A stretch of DNA of 64,000 nucleotides from JAZDGX01 sp964482205 (GTDB lineage: Bacteria; Eisenbacteria; RBG-16-71-46; CAIMUX01; WJJG01), in assembly GCA_964482205.1 (NCBI GenBank), contig CAYZWI010000003.1, positions 62,001 through 126,000 on the forward strand, written 5' to 3'. Positions 9,122 through 19,000 of this stretch are shown here, one piece after another. Numbering within the stretch: position 1 is the first letter of the stretch; every line of letters starts with the position of its first letter. Below the pieces are notes generated by a model. It was given only the letters and a program-made list of their open reading frames with translations, had not been told where the DNA came from and did no database searches. The translations under genes were made by a program, and so were the position numbers.

Positions 9122-11488
9122 CTACGAAACTCCGCGGCCGCGCGCAATCAGGCTCTCTGCGAGCAGCGCGGCGAAGGCGAGCGCGAGGCAGAGGCGCCAC
9201 AACTCCCGCCCGTGCCGCGTCTCGAGAATCTGGCGGCCGATCTCTTCGTCGCGCGACAGCGTGATGGCGTCATCCCCGAAGAGCAGGCGCATCTGCTCGG
9301 GCGTCATCGGACGCAGATCGGATTCGCGCACATCCACATTCACGGCGGCGACCGGCTCGGCGGGCCCTCCGCGCGGCGATCGTTCTGAAACGACGCGATA
9401 GAATCCCGGCTCCGGCGCGGGATCGGAGACGAGCGCGGCGCCGCGATCGGTCCTCGCGATGCGCACCGGAATCTCCAATCCGCCCGGCCCCACGCATCGC
9501 AACAGCTCCTCGCCCCCTTCGCGCGGCAGGGGCCAGGAGAGCGGCTCTCCCACGAGCGGCTCGCGCGTTTGCGCGCGTCCTCCGAGCACGAGATGCAGGA
9601 GCGCCCGATGGAGGAAGGGCAAGTACGAGGCGCTGGTCGGAAAATCGCTCCAATCCATATCGAGCGAGGAAGCGAAGAGCAGCACGCCCGGTTCTTCGAG
9701 CAGCGCCGGCAGCGAAGACGAGAATTCCGCGAGCGTCTGCGTCTGGGCGCCGGGACGCACTTCGATCACGCGGCGGAAGCGCGCTCCGGTCAGCGCGCCG
9801 CCGGGCGCGATCGGAAAGCCGGAGAAGAGCGCCTGCCCGACCGCGGAGGGACGCAGCGTGAAGCGTCCTTCGCTTTCCGCTTCCCCGAGCACATTCCCCA
9901 CCCGCGCGCCGGTGAGGGAGGGCAGGATCTGGCTGTTGTACAGGCGCGCATCGACGCGATCGCCGAGCGCAATCAGAAGGCCGCCCCCCTCGCGATGGAA
10001 GCGCTCCAGGCGTTCGACCGCGGTCGCGCTCAAGCGCCCGACATTCAAGAGGACGACCGCATCCACCTGAAAGTCATTTTCGAGCCCGAGATTCTCTTCG
10101 GCCACCGTGCGCACATCGAACAAGCGCGCGACGGCTTGCCCCGGCTCGCTCGCGGACGGCTCGCCCGCGCTCGCATCTCCCGGGCGTGCCTCGCCGGCAC
10201 CGGGAACTTGTCCTTGCCAAGGATCGAGCGCGAGCAGCGCGAAGCGCGTCTCTTCGCGGATGTCGTCGCGCTCAGGGGGACCGCCCGTGACGACGAGCAC
10301 GCGAAAGCGGCTCGTCGCGTGCGTGAACACGAAGCGCGAGTTGTCGCGATCGAGCAGATCCGCATTGCTCTGCACTTCGAGCAGCCCTTGGTCGGGCTCG
10401 ACCGGCAGGGTGAGCACCGCCGCAGCGGCCCCGCCGGGCTCGACCGTGACGACGCCTTCGCCGAGCAGCGCGCGCGCGCCGCTTCCGCCGAGCGCCTGCA
10501 CGGTCACTTCCGCGCGATCGCGCTCGTCGAAGTTGCGCACCTGCGCGGTCAAGCGCCCGCCGCGCCCGCCTGGATCGCTCTCGAAGAGCGCGCCGACGAT
10601 GGCCGCATTCTGCGAGGCCTCGTTCGAGACGGGCAGGAGATAGAGGCGCGTGTCGGGCGGCAGCGCGAGCAGCGCCCGGCCCTCCTTCATCGTGCCATCG
10701 GCGATGACCCCACCGAGCGCGCTGTCGGGCTCCCCGCCCTCGCGGTGCCCGCCGCTTCCGCTGCCTGCTTGCGTTTGCGCGCCGCCGGCCTGCGTTTGCG
10801 CGCCCAGATTGCGGAGCAGGTCCTCCGCCTGGTTGCGCTGAAAATCGGAGATGATCACGATCTCGCGATTGAGCGTGCGCGAAGCGGCGAGCAGCGGATA
10901 GACGCGCTCCAGCGCGGCGGAAAAATCGGCGCGCCCGGCGCGTGGCTTCGCGCGCTCCACTTCCTCGATGAGAAGCGCGGGATCGCGCACGCTGTTCTCG
11001 TACGGGACTTCGACCGGCCCGGCCGCGAAGACGAGCACCGCGCGATCGCCTTCTTCGAGGAGCCCGAGCGCCTCGCGCGCGCGTTGCTGCGCCTCGGCGA
11101 AGCGGGTCGGCAATCGCAAGCCCGAGCCGCTCGCTTCCACCGGCAGCAAGCCGGCGGGATCGGTGCGCGCTTCCATGCTGTAGCTGTCGTCGATCACGAT
11201 CGCGACCGTGGACGAGCCGCGCCGCATTCCCGCGCCCGCTCCCTGCCACACGGGCCTGCTCAGCGCGAGCGCGAGAAACGCGATCGCGAGCGTGCGCAAG
11301 GCGAGGAGCAACCACTGGCGCAGGCGCATGCGGCGCACTTTGCGGCGCGTGATCTCGTCGAGAAAAGCGACATTCGAGAAGGGCACTTCCCGCAGGCGCC
11401 GGCGGCTGAAGAGATGGATCAGGATCGGCAAGGCCGCCGCGGCGAGCGCGGCGAGAAAGGCGCCGTTCAGGAAGGAAAGCGGGCCCAT
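9122..11488 (-). CDS. BatA-domain membrane protein with von Willebrand-like domain
   Basis: About 788 aa. The N-terminal double-membrane-spanning BatA domain is clear: a first helix (LAALAAAALPILIHLFS), the basic link RRRLREVPFSNVAFL, and a second helix (WLLLALRTLAIAFLALAL). A VWA-like domain follows with a metal-site-like motif IVIDDSYSMEA near residues 90-100. The long remainder resembles the CARDB and glutamine-amidotransferase-like segments seen in large BatA-type proteins (SDFQRNQAEDLL, VVLLNVGRLSATAVERLERF). It probably closes with a last hydrophobic segment (LCLALAFAALLAESLIA). The start ATG overlaps the upstream DUF58 stop (TGATG). In the MoxR-DUF58-Bat arrangement these proteins are thought to act as envelope chaperone or assembly systems; the substrate here is unknown. 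Confidence 0.85.
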   Translation of the reverse strand: MGPLSFLNGAFLAALAAAALPILIHLFSRRRLREVPFSNVAFLDEITRRKVRRMRLRQWLLLALRTLAIAFLALALSRPVWQGAGAGMRRGSSTVAIVIDDSYSMEARTDPAGLLPVEASGSGLRLPTRFAEAQQRAREALGLLEEGDRAVLVFAAGPVEVPYENSVRDPALLIEEVERAKPRAGRADFSAALERVYPLLAASRTLNREIVIISDFQRNQAEDLLRNLGAQTQAGGAQTQAGSGSGGHREGGEPDSALGGVIADGTMKEGRALLALPPDTRLYLLPVSNEASQNAAIVGALFESDPGGRGGRLTAQVRNFDERDRAEVTVQALGGSGARALLGEGVVTVEPGGAAAAVLTLPVEPDQGLLEVQSNADLLDRDNSRFVFTHATSRFRVLVVTGGPPERDDIREETRFALLALDPWQGQVPGAGEARPGDASAGEPSASEPGQAVARLFDVRTVAEENLGLENDFQVDAVVLLNVGRLSATAVERLERFHREGGGLLIALGDRVDARLYNSQILPSLTGARVGNVLGEAESEGRFTLRPSAVGQALFSGFPIAPGGALTGARFRRVIEVRPGAQTQTLAEFSSSLPALLEEPGVLLFASSLDMDWSDFPTSASYLPFLHRALLHLVLGGRAQTREPLVGEPLSWPLPREGGEELLRCVGPGGLEIPVRIARTDRGAALVSDPAPEPGFYRVVSERSPRGGPAEPVAAVNVDVRESDLRPMTPEQMRLLFGDDAITLSRDEEIGRQILETRHGRELWRLCLALAFAALLAESLIARGRGVS

Positions 11489-12420
11489 CAATGGAGTCTC
11501 CGCCGCTTCTCGAGATAGCGCAGCAGGGCGACATCGTAGGAGGTGTCGGTGCGGATTTCCGCGTAATCGATCGCGTGCTCGGCGCAGGTGCGGCGAAAGG
11601 CGCGCCGCCAGCTCTCGACCCGCTCGCGGTACTCACGCGCGAGCTCCCAGGGCACGGTGCTCAACTGCCGGCGCGTTTCGAGATCGACGAAGACCGTCTC
11701 CTCACGGAAGGGAAACTGGATCTCCGCCGGATCGAGAACATTCAGTACCACCACCTCGTGCTGCCGGTGACGAAAGTGTTTGAGACCGGTGAGCACCGAA
11801 GCGGGATCGTCCATCAAATCGCTGATCAGCACCACGAGACCGCGGCGGCTCAACCGGTCGGCGAGGTAATGCAGGCTCGGCCCGATGCTCGTCAAGCGCC
11901 CGCTGGCCTGATCCTTGGCGGAGGGATCGAGGCGCGCCAGCTCGCCCAGGATCACACGCAGGTGCGAGCTCGCCGAGCGCGAGGGAATGAGCTTGCGCAC
12001 CCGGTCGTCGAAGGTCATCAAGCCGACGGCGTCCTGCTGCTGGATCATGAGATACGCCAGGGCCGCGGCCAGATAGGTGCCGTACTCGAGCTTGGTGAGC
12101 AGCTTGTCGCTCGAGCGGTAGACCATCGAGGAGCTGACATCCAGCAGGATGTGGCTGCGAAGATTGGTCTCCTCCTCGAACTCCTTGATGAAGAAGCGGT
12201 CGGTCTTCGCGTAGACCTTCCAGTCGACGGTGCGAATGGGATCGCCGGGCATGTAGGGCCGGTGTTCGGCGAACTCGACGCTGAAGCCGTGATAGGGGCT
12301 CTTGTGCAAACCGGTGACGAAGCCTTCGACCACGAGGCGGGCGATCAAGTCGAGGCGCTTCAGCTTGCTCACGAAATAGGGATCGAGCAGCTTGCGATAG
12401 TCCTCGCGGATCGTGTTCAC
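11488..12420 (-). CDS. DUF58 domain-containing protein
   Basis: 310 aa, soluble, with typical DUF58 features: LKRLDLIARLVVEGF at the N-terminus, then HRPYMPGDPIRTVDWKVYAK (family signature), and a VWA-like fold with LLDVSSSMVY and VVLISDLMDD. It sits between a MoxR ATPase and a BatA-like protein, the classic MoxR-VWA operon order, and overlaps the latter by one base. The GTG start is preceded by GGAGG at a 6-nt distance, which settles it. The role is inferred from family context: an adaptor partner of the MoxR ATPase in envelope or complex assembly. No enzymatic motif is visible. Confidence 0.9.
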   Translation of the reverse strand: MNTIREDYRKLLDPYFVSKLKRLDLIARLVVEGFVTGLHKSPYHGFSVEFAEHRPYMPGDPIRTVDWKVYAKTDRFFIKEFEEETNLRSHILLDVSSSMVYRSSDKLLTKLEYGTYLAAALAYLMIQQQDAVGLMTFDDRVRKLIPSRSASSHLRVILGELARLDPSAKDQASGRLTSIGPSLHYLADRLSRRGLVVLISDLMDDPASVLTGLKHFRHRQHEVVVLNVLDPAEIQFPFREETVFVDLETRRQLSTVPWELAREYRERVESWRRAFRRTCAEHAIDYAEIRTDTSYDVALLRYLEKRRRLH

Positions 12421-12547
12421 CAGGTTCCTCCGCCCCGTCCTTGTTGCGCCGGCTGCCCCGGCGTTCGCGGATCAGCCGTCGCGGTGATCGCCAGGTTGTC
12501 CCCTTGCGCGCGCGCGATGCCGCGTACCTATGCGTATCTTCGCGCTC

Positions 12548-13558
12548 CTACGCGCGCTCCGGAATCTGCTCGAGGAGCATGGCCACGATGCGATCGGGCT
12601 TCACCCCCTCGGCCTCGGCGTTGAAATTCGTGACCAGCCGATGGCGAAAGACCGCGGGCGCCACCGCCTTCACATCCTCGATGGCCGGCGTCTCGCGTCC
12701 CATGAGAATCGCGCGCGCCTTCGCGCCGAGGATGAGGTACTGCGAAGCGCGCGGTCCCGCGCCCCAGGCGACCCAATCGCGCACGAACGCGGGCGCATCC
12801 GCCGAGGGACGCGTGGAACGCGCGAGGCGGACGGCGTAGCGCACCACCGGTTCGGCCACCGGCACGCGGCGCACGACCTGCTGCAGGCGGATGATCTCCT
12901 CGGCGTTCATCACCCGCTCGACCGGCGGGCTTGCGATGCCCGTGGTCGTGTTGACGATCTGCACTTCCTGGCTCTCGTCGGGATAGTCGACGAGGATGTT
13001 GAACATGAAGCGGTCGAGCTGCGCTTCGGGCAGCGGATACGTCCCCTCGAGCTCGATCGGATTCTGGGTCGCGAGCACGAAGAAGGGCAGGTGGAGCGAG
13101 TGGGTCTCGCCGCCCGCGGTCACCTGCTTCTCCTGCATGGCCTGCAGCAAGGCGGCCTGCGTCTTGGGCGGCGTGCGATTGATCTCGTCGGCCAGCACCA
13201 GGTTCGCGAACACGGGGCCTTGCACGAATTTGAAGGTGCGCTGCCCGGTCGCGCGATTCTCTTCGAGAATCTCGGTGCCGGTGATGTCGCTCGGCATGAG
13301 GTCGGGGGTGAACTGAATGCGGTTGAAACGCAAATCGAGAATGCGCGCGAGGGTGGAGATGAGCAGCGTCTTCGCGAGGCCGGGCACGCCGACCAGGAGG
13401 CCGTGCCCATCGGCGAAGAGGGCGAGCAGAAGCTCGTCGATCACACGGTCCTGTCCCACGATCACCCGGCGCACTTGAGCGAGGATCTTCTCCCGCCCCC
13501 CGGCCAGTTCCGCGATCGCCGCCCTGCCCGCCGCCGCCGGCGCCTGATTCCCTTGCAT
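12548..13558 (-). CDS. MoxR-family AAA+ ATPase
   Basis: 336 aa. The AAA+ core is complete: Walker A GVPGLAKT at residues 57-64, the MoxR helix region FTPDLMPSDITGTEIL, Walker B/sensor elements in VLADEINRTPPKTQAALL, and sensor 1 FVLATQNPIELEGTYPLPEAQ. The C-terminal lid follows. MoxR ATPases work as chaperones with VWA proteins, matching the two genes downstream. The start at 13558 is preferred over the longer in-frame option at 13660 because GGGGGAG lies 4 nt upstream and the family homology begins near it. A 127-bp gap separates it from DUF58. Confidence 0.93.
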   Translation of the reverse strand: MQGNQAPAAAGRAAIAELAGGREKILAQVRRVIVGQDRVIDELLLALFADGHGLLVGVPGLAKTLLISTLARILDLRFNRIQFTPDLMPSDITGTEILEENRATGQRTFKFVQGPVFANLVLADEINRTPPKTQAALLQAMQEKQVTAGGETHSLHLPFFVLATQNPIELEGTYPLPEAQLDRFMFNILVDYPDESQEVQIVNTTTGIASPPVERVMNAEEIIRLQQVVRRVPVAEPVVRYAVRLARSTRPSADAPAFVRDWVAWGAGPRASQYLILGAKARAILMGRETPAIEDVKAVAPAVFRHRLVTNFNAEAEGVKPDRIVAMLLEQIPERA

Positions 13559-14029
13559 CGTGCTCCCCCTTCGCCCGCACCCGGCACTCGAGGCTCCCGC
13601 CTCCCCAAGGGCGCAAGCATGCTCCATCCCTTGCTGGGACTTTCGCGCCGGCCGGCTCACATTCGCCGTTGCCGCAACATCGTCCCGCCGTCAGCCCGAT
13701 GGGCGGAGATCCTACTCTTCCCGCCCGAACTTCGCCAGCCGCCGGACACGCAATCCAGAACGCGCTTTCCGGCATCGGGTTCCCGATTCGAGCCGTCCAT
13801 GGTCACGCTGTCGCGGCTTCCGACCGCGGCTCGGATCCGGTTCATGGGACTTTCGGGTGAGGATGCCGGGGCACGGTCGTGTCGTTCCCCGGTCGGGATC
13901 GTGCGGATGTCCAAGAGATCAAGAGGCCACGGCCGGACGAGCGCCACGCTTGCCGCGGGGGAGTGCACCCCGGCAAAGCCGATCATCGCCCGATTCCCCG
14001 GCATCGTCCGGCCGGAGCCAACAAGGCTG
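13559..14029. other. Intergenic region without identifiable gene
   Basis: 471 bp between the MoxR start and the stop of the FG-GAP repeat gene, both minus-strand. The open frames here are Arg/Pro/Ser-rich without family resemblance or good ribosome-binding sites. It presumably carries the promoter for the MoxR operon, but I could not pick a convincing -35/-10 pair or terminator. Confidence 0.5.
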
Positions 14030-15859
14030 CTAACGCAGAATCACGAATCTTCCGGCGTCCAGCGAGCCCCCCGCCTGGAAGCGGTAGAAATAGACGCCGG
14101 GCACCAGGCCACGGAGAGCGATCTCGTGATTTCCCGCCGCTCGAGGACCGGCGGCCAATGTGCGAACGAGCCGTCCTTGCGGGTCGAAGAGCGCCAGCTC
14201 GATCGCTTGCGGGTCGGAAAGCCTGTAGCGGATTCTCGCCGACCCATCCACGCCTGGACAGCCGTGGACGCGGCAGGGTCGCGCGGTCCACGATTGCTCG
14301 CCATCGATGTCACTGGCCGGCCCCCAGGAAACGCTGATGCTTTGCAGGACCGGGCTGGCGATCGGATCGGCAGTGCCCATGGAGACCCGGTATTGGAAAT
14401 ATCGCAAGCCATCGGCCAGGTACTGCGACAGATCCTCGCCCGAGGCGGCCACCGTTGCCCAGTCTCCCAACGCCAGCGAATCCTGCGATGCGCGCACCTG
14501 GATTTGGAGCGAAGTGCCGGCAGACCCATCGGCGCTCCAGGAAATCGGCCCCCAGGCATGGTCGCTGGTTCCGATGTCGAGCAGAGTCGACTCGAGCCAG
14601 CCGAGAGCGACATGATTGCTTGTCGCCCGATACCATGCGACGCGGTCTTCCCAAGAGAAGCTGGCGGCGACATCCGCGATGGAGTCGCCGTCGATATCGA
14701 CGATGAGCACATCGTTGGGTCCGTCGCAGGCATTGTCGACATCGTGACGAAGCCAGATGTCGCCGGCGGAATCGACATTCTCGAACCACATCACCCGGTC
14801 CCCGTCGCGCTCGTTGCTCGCCAGATCGAGATCCGCATCACCATCGAGATCTCCGATCCGCACGGCGAAAGGATTGAGCAAATCGTTGGCCACCGTGTGC
14901 CGCACCCAGCCGCCTCCGCTACCGTCATTTTCCCACCAGAAGAGCCTCCCGCGACCGTTGACCGCCACCACATCGGCATCCGCATCTCCGTCCAGGTCAC
15001 CCGCTCGGACATTGTAGCCATTGGGGAAGGAAGAGCTGATGATGTGTTTGATCCAGCCGCCTGCCGCTCCGTCGTTCTCCCACCAGGCGACCTGGTTTGC
15101 GGCATACCCGATGCCGACGATATCCACATCGCCGTCTCCGTCGATGTCCTCGACGACGGCCCACCAGGCGCCGAGAAACTCCGCATCGACCGTGTGCTTG
15201 GCCCAGCTTTCGCCGCTTCCGTCGAGATTCTCGTACCAGACGATGTCGTGGGCGGCATAGGCCGCTGAACAGAGATCCAAGTCCTCATCTCCGTCCAGGT
15301 CGGATGAACATACCGAGAAGGGCGAGCCGGCCGCCGCATCGACCAGATGCTCGTTCCATCCCGTTCCCCCGCCGGCGTTTTCCCACCACGCGATCTTGGA
15401 GGCCGCTTCCCCGGCGCCGGCGACATCGAGGTCTCCATCGCCGTCGAGATCGCAGGCGTGACCAACCACGGCCGAGGCGAGCCCGCTCACGATCGGATGT
15501 TCCTGCCAGCCTCCGCCCGAGCCGTCGTTGGCGTACCAGACCAAAGCCTGCCCTTGATATGCCGCGGCGATGATATCGACGTCACCGTCCGCATCGAGGT
15601 CGCCGTCGTTGATGCAGGCCGGTTCGTCGATCGTCGTCGTCACTTGCACTTCTTCCGGCTGCGTGGAGAAGAGCATCAGGCTGCAGGGCGAGCTCCAATC
15701 CAGGCCATCACACGCATGGAATCCATTGGTCCACGCGTTCGCCGGTCCCCATGACCCCGGGCCGCCCGACCAGTCGTTCTGATCCGCTACCAGGGCGGGA
15801 ACGACGGAAGCCGCCGCCCACGCATACAGTATGACGAGCGCCAGGAACGATGCTCTCAT
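14030..15859 (-). CDS. Secreted FG-GAP/VCBS-repeat beta-propeller with C-terminal sorting-type tail
   Basis: 609 aa. The N-terminus is a signal peptide (MRASFLALVILYAWAAASVV). Residues about 75-400 contain seven VCBS/FG-GAP repeats with the calcium-loop pattern D-x-D-x-D-x-D followed by W(W/Y)EN (for example DLDGDGDLD, DIDGDGDVD, DLDGDADLD). Seven repeats fit a seven-bladed propeller. A jellyroll-like linker follows (about 410-520). The last 80 residues form a FlgD-like Ig tail with ALFDPQGRLVRTL and GVYFYRFQAGG, ending in RFVILR; this resembles type-A C-terminal sorting domains of FCB bacteria. The ribosome-binding site GGGGGAGGA is strong. Probable role: surface or secreted binding protein; ligand unknown. 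Confidence 0.85.
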   Translation of the reverse strand: MRASFLALVILYAWAAASVVPALVADQNDWSGGPGSWGPANAWTNGFHACDGLDWSSPCSLMLFSTQPEEVQVTTTIDEPACINDGDLDADGDVDIIAAAYQGQALVWYANDGSGGGWQEHPIVSGLASAVVGHACDLDGDGDLDVAGAGEAASKIAWWENAGGGTGWNEHLVDAAAGSPFSVCSSDLDGDEDLDLCSAAYAAHDIVWYENLDGSGESWAKHTVDAEFLGAWWAVVEDIDGDGDVDIVGIGYAANQVAWWENDGAAGGWIKHIISSSFPNGYNVRAGDLDGDADADVVAVNGRGRLFWWENDGSGGGWVRHTVANDLLNPFAVRIGDLDGDADLDLASNERDGDRVMWFENVDSAGDIWLRHDVDNACDGPNDVLIVDIDGDSIADVAASFSWEDRVAWYRATSNHVALGWLESTLLDIGTSDHAWGPISWSADGSAGTSLQIQVRASQDSLALGDWATVAASGEDLSQYLADGLRYFQYRVSMGTADPIASPVLQSISVSWGPASDIDGEQSWTARPCRVHGCPGVDGSARIRYRLSDPQAIELALFDPQGRLVRTLAAGPRAAGNHEIALRGLVPGVYFYRFQAGGSLDAGRFVILR

Positions 15860-16073
15860 GGCATTTCCTCCCCCTTTAATGGTCCATCGCCGATTGCGGC
15901 AAAACCCTCCAGCCAGGAAAAGTCTCGCATCCCGCCGTCTCCGCAGGCGTCTCGCAGCGTCGGGTTTCGTGCGGACAAGTGGAGACGCCCACGCCGGCAG
16001 CCCACCGGGGAACCGTCCGCGCGCACGGCGTCGGATGCCGCGGCGCCGTCCTTCCGCCGCTTCTTTTCGGCAG

Positions 16074-19000
16074 TTACGCGTTCGGTGGGGAGATTCGGGC
16101 AGGCATCGTGGAAGCGCTGAACGGCGCCGCGCTCAGAATGCGCACGACCAGCGCCGGCAGGGTGAGGTCACGCCCTTCGGCGAGCGCGCCGGGACGGCGG
16201 GCGCGCGGCACATTGCGGGCCGCATGGCGGAGCAGGCGAGAAATTCTCGTCCGTTTGGCCGGGCTGAGAGCCATTTTCCGCAGAAGATAGCCGCAAGCGG
16301 CGAATGTCTCATGAGCGCTCGCAGTGGAGCTCAATCGTTCCGCCGTCTCCATCAGGCATTCGATGATGAAGTGACCATCTCCACCATCCCGCGCAATGTG
16401 AGCCAGGGTATCGCCCAGGATTCGAAAGCCGGATGCGCGGTCGCCTTCGACAAAGGCCGCGCGAGCGCCGGCCAGCCGGACCCAGGGATCGGCGGAATCG
16501 ATGGCGCGCGCCTCGGCGAGCCTGGCCCGGCCATCCTCGGGCCGCTCGCGCAGGAAATCGATCAAAGCGAGCAGGCCCGCCGTCTCCCCGGGGGAATACT
16601 TTCCCGCAAACTGCGAAGAGAGCGAGAAGGTCTTCACATAGTGATCGTGCGCATCGCCCAAGCGCTCGGCTTGAAAGGCGGCGGTTCCCAGACCGCAATG
16701 CGAGCGCAGCAGCAGGTAGCTGTTGCCATGAATGCGCCCGATCTCCAGACACTCCGAGAAACATCGTTCGGCTTCGCGGCTGTCTCCCTGATCGAAGGCG
16801 ACCCAGCCGAGGTCGAGCAGGCAACTGGCCGTGCCGAAGGCATCCGTATCGAGCTCACGACGCACCGCGAGACTCTGCTCGTAGCGTTTGCGGGCGAGAT
16901 CGAGATCGCCGCGCTCCTGGGCGACGCCACCGGCCACATGCTGCGACAACGCCGTGCCCCACCGGTCTCCGATCTCCTCTCGCAAGGCAAGGCTGCTCAG
17001 CGCGCATCGCTCTTGCTCGGCAGGATCCGTAGAGACGAGAGCGAGGATATCGAGATTGAGCGCCAGCCCCCAGCGATCGCTTAGGCATTCCTGCTCCGCC
17101 GCGGTCCGCCGCGCGCATGCCTCCGCGCGTGCCCGATCGACGAAGCGGGTTTCCACCGTGACCAGCGTCCGCCCGAAGGTCGACTCGAGGACGGGAGCGA
17201 GCCGCTCGAGAATCGCTTCGCCGGCCTTCATCCGTTCGAAGGCGTGCACCCAGTCGCTCTGACGCTGGAACCAGCCTTCGGCCACGAGGGCGAAGCCCAG
17301 CGCCAGGGAATGATCGGGATCCGATGCATCGGCCAGCGCTTCGGCCGCTTCGTGAAAGCGCCTCGCTCCATCGGGCCAGCGGCTGGGAATGTCGTGCATC
17401 AGAAAGCAGGGAATCAGCGCGGGGACGATCCATTCCGGTTTGGGTGGATGGAGCGCCACCGTCCACGCCTCGCGAAGATTGTCGGCGTCGTCCCAAATAG
17501 CCGCCAACGCCGCTGCGACTCGCTCGCCTTGGAGATCATCGCGCTGGGAAGCAAGGTCTTCGAGGAAGTGCAGCGCATGATGATTCCGCAGCTCGTTGAA
17601 TTCCTGCGGCAGTGAGCGCAAGCGCTCTTCCGCAAACTGGCGCACGATCTCGAGCATCTCGTACCGACCGGAGGCAGCGCGCCGGACCAACGAGGCATCC
17701 AAGAGCCGCGCCAAGGCGCGTGGCTGCGTGCGCGCAACGGCCTCCGCCGCATGGAGAGTGAATCCGCCACGAAACAGAGCGAGGCGGCGGAAATCCGTCC
17801 GCTCATCATCGGAGAGGCGCGCCCATGACTGCTCGAAAACGGCTCGCAGCCCATGATGCCGCTCGGGCACCGTTGCCGGGGAGTCGTTCAAGAAGTCGAT
17901 GTCGCGCCGGATTTCGGCCGCGAGATCGCGGCAGGAAAGCGACCGCGTCCAAGCCGCTGCCAATTCAATCCCCAGCGGAAGGCCGTCCAGCATACGGCAA
18001 ATGTCACCGATGGCAATCTGCTCCTCGTCATCCGGATGAAAGTGCGCGCCGGCGCGCCGGGCGTATTCCAGGAAGAGCTTCACCGAATCGCACGCGGGTT
18101 CAGCGGCGGCGTCAGCGCCCGCCTGGGGACAGGCCAGGCCGCCGACTTCCATGATCCAAGCGCCGGCAATGCTCGGACGCACGCGCGATGTGAGCAGGAT
18201 GCGTACTCGTGGCGCTGCTTCCTCCAAGACATTCAGCCAGCCCAATCCGTCGAGGACATGCTCAACATTGTCGAGAATCAGGAGCAATTGCTTTTCACGG
18301 AGAAAATCGATGAGTCTGTCTTGCTCCGAACGCTGCTCCGGCGCGGCGTTGCGCTGCGATCCCTTCAATTGCGCGGCGCCTGTCGAACCCAGCGCGGCCA
18401 GCACGGCGGGAAGCACCTGGTCGCCCTGCGCGACGGGCGCCAAGGGAACGAAAACGGCCCCGTCCGCAAACCCTGCGCTGCGGGTCTGCCCCACTCTTTG
18501 GGCCAAGCGCGTCTTGCCGATCCCGCCGGGCCCGATGAGGGCCAGGATGCGACATGTCCCGCTACCGAGCATGCGGGAAATCTCTTCCACCTCTTTCTCG
18601 CGCCCAATGAAGGGCGCCTGCGAGGGAGCCAGCGCGCGGCGAGGCTGAGACTCACGCGAAGGCGCAGGAGCCTCTCCGACTTCTCCTGAACGAATGCGGT
18701 CGCGCAGCCGCAGCATGCGCCCGGAAGGAGGGACATCCAATTCGTCGCGCAGCCTGCGTTCGCAGCGGACGAAGAAGCGCAAGGCGTCCGTGCGCTTGCC
18801 CAAGCGTGCCTGCAACACCATCATGCGCGCTTGCGCCTGCTCGTCCAGAGGATCGATCTCGAGCCAGCGGCGGGTATAGCTCATCGCCTCCATGACCTCG
18901 TGGCGGGCCGCGTGATACGCGACGAGCTTGGCCAGCGACTCGGTCATGATCCGCCGCAACGATTCCTCCAGGCGGAGTTGCCAGTCCTCGAAATCCACAT

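Noticed and set aside
4937..9388. A 1483-codon open frame on the plus strand opposite mfd
   Set aside because: Its translation is His/Arg/Ala-rich with no family motif. It mirrors the codon pattern of mfd, a usual artefact in high-GC DNA. The minus strand carries all conserved Mfd motifs.
13657..14004. Possible 115-aa minus-strand gene upstream of moxR
   Set aside because: No motif, no ribosome-binding site and composition like random high-GC frames.
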